Shown: piece after piece, positions 61,327-64,000 of the stretch
How positions within the stretch are numbered: the first letter of the stretch is position 1
How the letters are laid out: the number at the start of each line of letters is the position of its first letter
DNA from: Actinomyces graevenitzii C83
GTDB taxonomy: Bacteria > Actinomycetota > Actinomycetes > Actinomycetales > Actinomycetaceae
Assembly: GCF_000239695.1 (NCBI RefSeq)
Contig: NZ_JH470338.1
Location: 1,644,439 to 1,708,438 of the forward strand
Length of the DNA: 64,000 bases
Direction of reading: 5' to 3'
Program-made: the position numbers and the translations under genes
The notes under the pieces: generated by a model
Database searches by the model: none
What the model was told of the DNA's origin: nothing
Seen by the model: the letters and a program-made list of their open reading frames with translations, nothing else

Positions 61327-62772
61327 GTGAGTACTGCAAGCGCTACTAACGCGCAACTAAGTCCGCTAGATCGGTTCTTTAAGATCTCCCAAAGGGGTTC
61401 CACCGTCGCCCGCGAAGTACGTGGTGGCCTGGTTACCTTCTTCTCTATGAGCTACATTTTGGTGCTCAACCCGCTTATCCTTAGCACTCCCCACGACGGA
61501 ATCGCTCCGCTGGGCACCACTGCCCAGATCGCTTCCGGTACCGCATTTATTGCCGGCCTTATGACCATCCTGATGGGTGTAGTAGCCAACTACCCGCTAG
61601 CTTTGGCTGCTGGTCTGGGCATTAACGCCATGGTGGCCTATACCCTGGTTGGTATGCACGGCATGACCTATGCCGACGCCATGGGTCTAATCGTGATTGA
61701 GGGTGTAGTCATCCTCCTACTAGTGCTAACTGGTTTCCGTGAAGCCGTGTTCCGCGCAGTTCCCGCCCAGCTCAAGACTGCTATCAGTGTTGGTCTGGGC
61801 CTTTTCATTGCGCTTATCGGTCTGATCGACTCCAAGGTGGTACGTCAGGGTGGCACCCCGCTAGAGCTCGGCCTGGGTGGCTCGCTACAGGGCTGGCCCA
61901 CGCTGGTGTTCATGTTCGGCCTATTCCTAACCCTGATTTTGATGGTGCGTAAGGTTCGTGGCGCCATCCTGATCGGTATTCTTTCCTCCACCGTGCTGGC
62001 CGTCATCATTGAAGCTGTTGCCCACCTAGGCGCTTTCAATGCTGAAAAGAACAAGACCGGCTGGTCTCTGGCCGTGCCGCACCTCAACGGCTCGCCTTTT
62101 GCTATGCCTTCCTTTGAAACCCTGGGTAAGTTCTCCTTGCTGGGTTCTATCGACAAGGTCGGTATTGTTTCGGTAGTCCTGCTGGTGTTCACCCTGCTGC
62201 TGGCCGACTTCTTCGACACCATGGGCACCATGATCGCCGTCGGTGCTGAAGGTGACCTGCTGGACTCTGAGGGCAACCCGCCCAAGACCCGCGAAATCCT
62301 GGTAGTTGACTCTCTAGCCGCAGTTGCTGGTGGTGTAGGTGGCGTTTCCTCCAACACCTCCTATATTGAGTCCGCCACCGGTGTTGGTGAAGGCGCCCGT
62401 ACTGGTTTGGCCAGTGTGGTTACCGGCTGCATGTTCTTCCTGTCAATGTTCATTGCCCCGCTGGTAAGCATGGTTCCCTACGAGGCGGCCACACCCGCCC
62501 TGGTAATCGTTGGTTTCTTGATGATGACCCAGGTGGCTGAGATTGACTGGACTGACCTGGAAATCGCCATCCCGTCCTTCCTGACCATCGCCATGATGCC
62601 CTTCAGCTACTCCATTACTAACGGTATTGGTGCTGGTTTCCTGTCTTACGTGGTGCTGGCTGTGGCTCGCGGCAAGGTAAAGCAGATTCACCCGCTGATG
62701 TGGCTGACTGCGGTGCTGTTCCTGGTGTACTTCACCCTGGCCCCCATTAAGGCCATTTTGGGTGTCAGCTGA
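61327..62772 (+). CDS. NCS2 family purine permease (AzgA/PbuG type)
   Basis: A proton-coupled adenine, guanine or hypoxanthine importer of 481 residues. It has about 12 to 14 hydrophobic segments. Family features are TFFSMSYILVLNPLIL near the N-terminus, the substrate-site ALAAGLGINAMVAYT and VIEGVVILLLVLTG. The helix-8 region LADFFDTMGTMIAVGAEGDLLD and SSNTSYIESATGVGEGARTGLAS (in outline) complete the set. It is divergent from the DUF2530 gene and has a strong terminator 22 bp after the stop. Confidence 0.94.
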   Translation: MSTASATNAQLSPLDRFFKISQRGSTVAREVRGGLVTFFSMSYILVLNPLILSTPHDGIAPLGTTAQIASGTAFIAGLMTILMGVVANYPLALAAGLGINAMVAYTLVGMHGMTYADAMGLIVIEGVVILLLVLTGFREAVFRAVPAQLKTAISVGLGLFIALIGLIDSKVVRQGGTPLELGLGGSLQGWPTLVFMFGLFLTLILMVRKVRGAILIGILSSTVLAVIIEAVAHLGAFNAEKNKTGWSLAVPHLNGSPFAMPSFETLGKFSLLGSIDKVGIVSVVLLVFTLLLADFFDTMGTMIAVGAEGDLLDSEGNPPKTREILVVDSLAAVAGGVGGVSSNTSYIESATGVGEGARTGLASVVTGCMFFLSMFIAPLVSMVPYEAATPALVIVGFLMMTQVAEIDWTDLEIAIPSFLTIAMMPFSYSITNGIGAGFLSYVVLAVARGKVKQIHPLMWLTAVLFLVYFTLAPIKAILGVS

Positions 62773-62793
62773 TTCCTTATAAGACCTATATAT

Positions 62794-62826
62794 AAAGGGG
62801 CGTGGCTTTTTGGCTGCGCCCCTTTT
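62794..62826 (+). terminator. Terminator after the purine permease gene
   Basis: AAAGGGGCG (62794-62802) pairs with CGCCCCTTT around a T-rich loop and a TTTT run ends the stem. Confidence 0.85.
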
Positions 62827-63009
62827 GGTTGCGCTTTTGGGTTTTGCCAGGTTGTTTAGGGCCGACGGCGCTCGCGGCTTTACTTGCTACCTTCAGTTTT
62901 CAGGGCGGTAGGGCGGCTGGAGATGGGCGCTCGCGGCTGGGGTGAGTGGTGACGCGGCGGGGACGGGGGCAGGCGTAAAATTTAGAACCTTAAGGAGGCT
63001 AGCTTTTAC

Positions 63010-64000
63010 GTGAGAGAAACTTTCGCATCCCTGAAATATCCCGCCTATCGCATCTGGTTTTTTAGTGCCCTGATTGCCAATATCGGCACCTGGATGCAGC
63101 GCATCGCCCAAGACTGGTTGGTGCTGCGCACACTTACTAACGATTCCGCCTATGCAGTGGGTGTGGTTAGCGCCCTGCAATTTGGGCCCTCCCTGCTGTT
63201 CTCGCCCCACGCCGGGGTGGTGGCCGACCGGGTTAATCCACGTAAATTACTGGTATGCACCCAGGGGTTAATGGGTTTAATTAGCGCCCTGCTGGCCGTG
63301 GATGTGATCAGTGGCCAGGTGCAGCTGTGGCATGTGTATGTGGCGGCAGCGCTGGCTGGGGTGGTGGCCGCCTACGACGCCCCGGTGCGCCAAACTTTTG
63401 TGGCTTCCATGGTGCCGGTTGGCTCGCTATCTAATGCGGTGGGTCTAAACGCCACCAGCTTTAACGCGGCCCGCCTGATTGGCCCCGCTTTTGCTGGTTT
63501 GGTTATTAACTGGGTTGGTGAAGGCTGGGTGTTTGGCATCAACGCGCTGACCTTCTTAATGCCGATGGCGGCGCTGATCTTGACCCCCAGGCGTCACTTT
63601 CGCGAGGTGGAGCGTTCTAAACCCAAACCCGGTCAGCTCCGTGAAGGGGTGGCCTACCTGCGTTCACGCAGCGACATCTTGGTGATTATGGTGGTGGTCG
63701 CCGTCGTTAGCGCCATGACCCTTAACTTCCCGGTTACCTTAGCGGCCATGGTGCGCTCTACCTTCCATATGGAGGCCGACGCATACGGCAATGTTTCTAG
63801 CTCCTTTGCTATCGGCTCGCTTACCGGGGCGCTAGTTGCGGCCCGACGCCGAGATGCGCGGGTGCGCCTGGTGATTATTGGCGCCCTGGGGCTGGGGGTA
63901 ACCACCTGCATTTTGGCTTTGATGCCTAATTACTACACCTTCATGGCGGCTTCTATCCCGGTAGGTTTCTTTGTGCTTAGCCTGCTTACCGCCGCCAACC
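63010..64000 (+). CDS. MFS exporter, EntS/DHA3-like (3' end beyond window)
   Basis: A GTG at 63010 behind AAGGAGG (62992-62998) opens a frame that runs to the window edge, at least 330 codons. The product starts with a short basic stretch, then WFFSALIANIGTWMQRIAQDW in outline. It continues with the loop GVVADRVNPRKLL between helices 2 and 3 and DAPVRQTFVASMVP further on. These identify the DHA3/EntS group of major facilitator exporters. About nine hydrophobic segments are visible. The start lies 240 bp after the permease gene and has its own promoter region. The substrate is unknown. Confidence 0.9.
   Translation, partial: MRETFASLKYPAYRIWFFSALIANIGTWMQRIAQDWLVLRTLTNDSAYAVGVVSALQFGPSLLFSPHAGVVADRVNPRKLLVCTQGLMGLISALLAVDVISGQVQLWHVYVAAALAGVVAAYDAPVRQTFVASMVPVGSLSNAVGLNATSFNAARLIGPAFAGLVINWVGEGWVFGINALTFLMPMAALILTPRRHFREVERSKPKPGQLREGVAYLRSRSDILVIMVVVAVVSAMTLNFPVTLAAMVRSTFHMEADAYGNVSSSFAIGSLTGALVAARRRDARVRLVIIGALGLGVTTCILALMPNYYTFMAASIPVGFFVLSLLTAAN

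Overview
The window looks like a piece of chromosome from a high-GC Gram-positive bacterium, most likely a member of the Actinomycetaceae or a close relative (phylum Actinomycetota). The evidence is Lsr2, CarD, a PhoP-like two-component pair, WXG100, DUF3027, DUF2530 and DUF4032 proteins, a LytR_C protein, class Ib ribonucleotide reductase (NrdHIEF), the carD-ispD-ispF-cysS-rlmB gene order and many GTG or TTG starts. By eye the GC content is near 60 percent, yet the leucine codon CTA is used heavily, which is unusual. No prophage, integrase, transposase, CRISPR array or rRNA operon was seen; this is mostly core chromosome.

Layout. Positions 1-2550 hold the end of rpsR, then rplI and, convergent, dnaB. 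Upstream of dnaB lie a tandem quasi-palindrome and a phased row of DnaA-box-like sites. Positions 2550-10010 carry a MATE exporter, a repeat-rich gap with three copies of a 79-bp hairpin element, a pyridoxine kinase (pdxK type), L-serine dehydratase and a two-component system. Positions 10490-15580 hold a DnaA-box trio, nrdH-nrdI-nrdE, a strong terminator, nrdF and an unknown gene. Positions 15800-21490 carry an M20 amidohydrolase, the fourth 79-bp element, a DUF885 protein, a low-molecular-weight tyrosine phosphatase and a lipoprotein that looks like a dead beta-lactamase-fold protein. Positions 21760-24650 are a SAM-riboswitch-controlled methionine importer (metNIQ). Next come upp, tadA, two facing tRNA-Ser genes, lsr2 behind a very long leader region, and gpmA.

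Positions 29500-33890 are the carD-ispD-ispF-cysS-rlmB block. A GH42 beta-galactosidase, an unknown membrane protein, a DUF4032 kinase-like gene, a sugar-ABC ATPase, a DsbA-like protein and gpi follow. Positions 43600-46500 hold a TetR regulator with its palindrome, tRNA-Thr, a zinc alcohol dehydrogenase and ung; the last two are convergent with no gap and share a perfect hairpin inside ung. Positions 46490-51000 carry a LytR_C protein, groEL under two CIRCE operators, an L,D-transpeptidase and a WXG100 protein. The last stretch has an HD-fold protein with an altered HD motif, a PhoPR-like system, an NYN protein, PspA with a TPM-less partner, a glutamine amidotransferase, DUF3027 and DUF2530 genes, a purine permease and the start of an MFS exporter.

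Most genes serve replication, deoxynucleotide supply, translation, envelope stress and nutrient uptake. The most distinctive signals are non-coding: the 79-bp hairpin family with compensatory changes, two DnaA-box rows at 21-22 bp spacing upstream of dnaB and of nrdHIE, a strongly over-represented palindrome GACGNCGTC, and many starts placed exactly where a leaderless transcript would begin.
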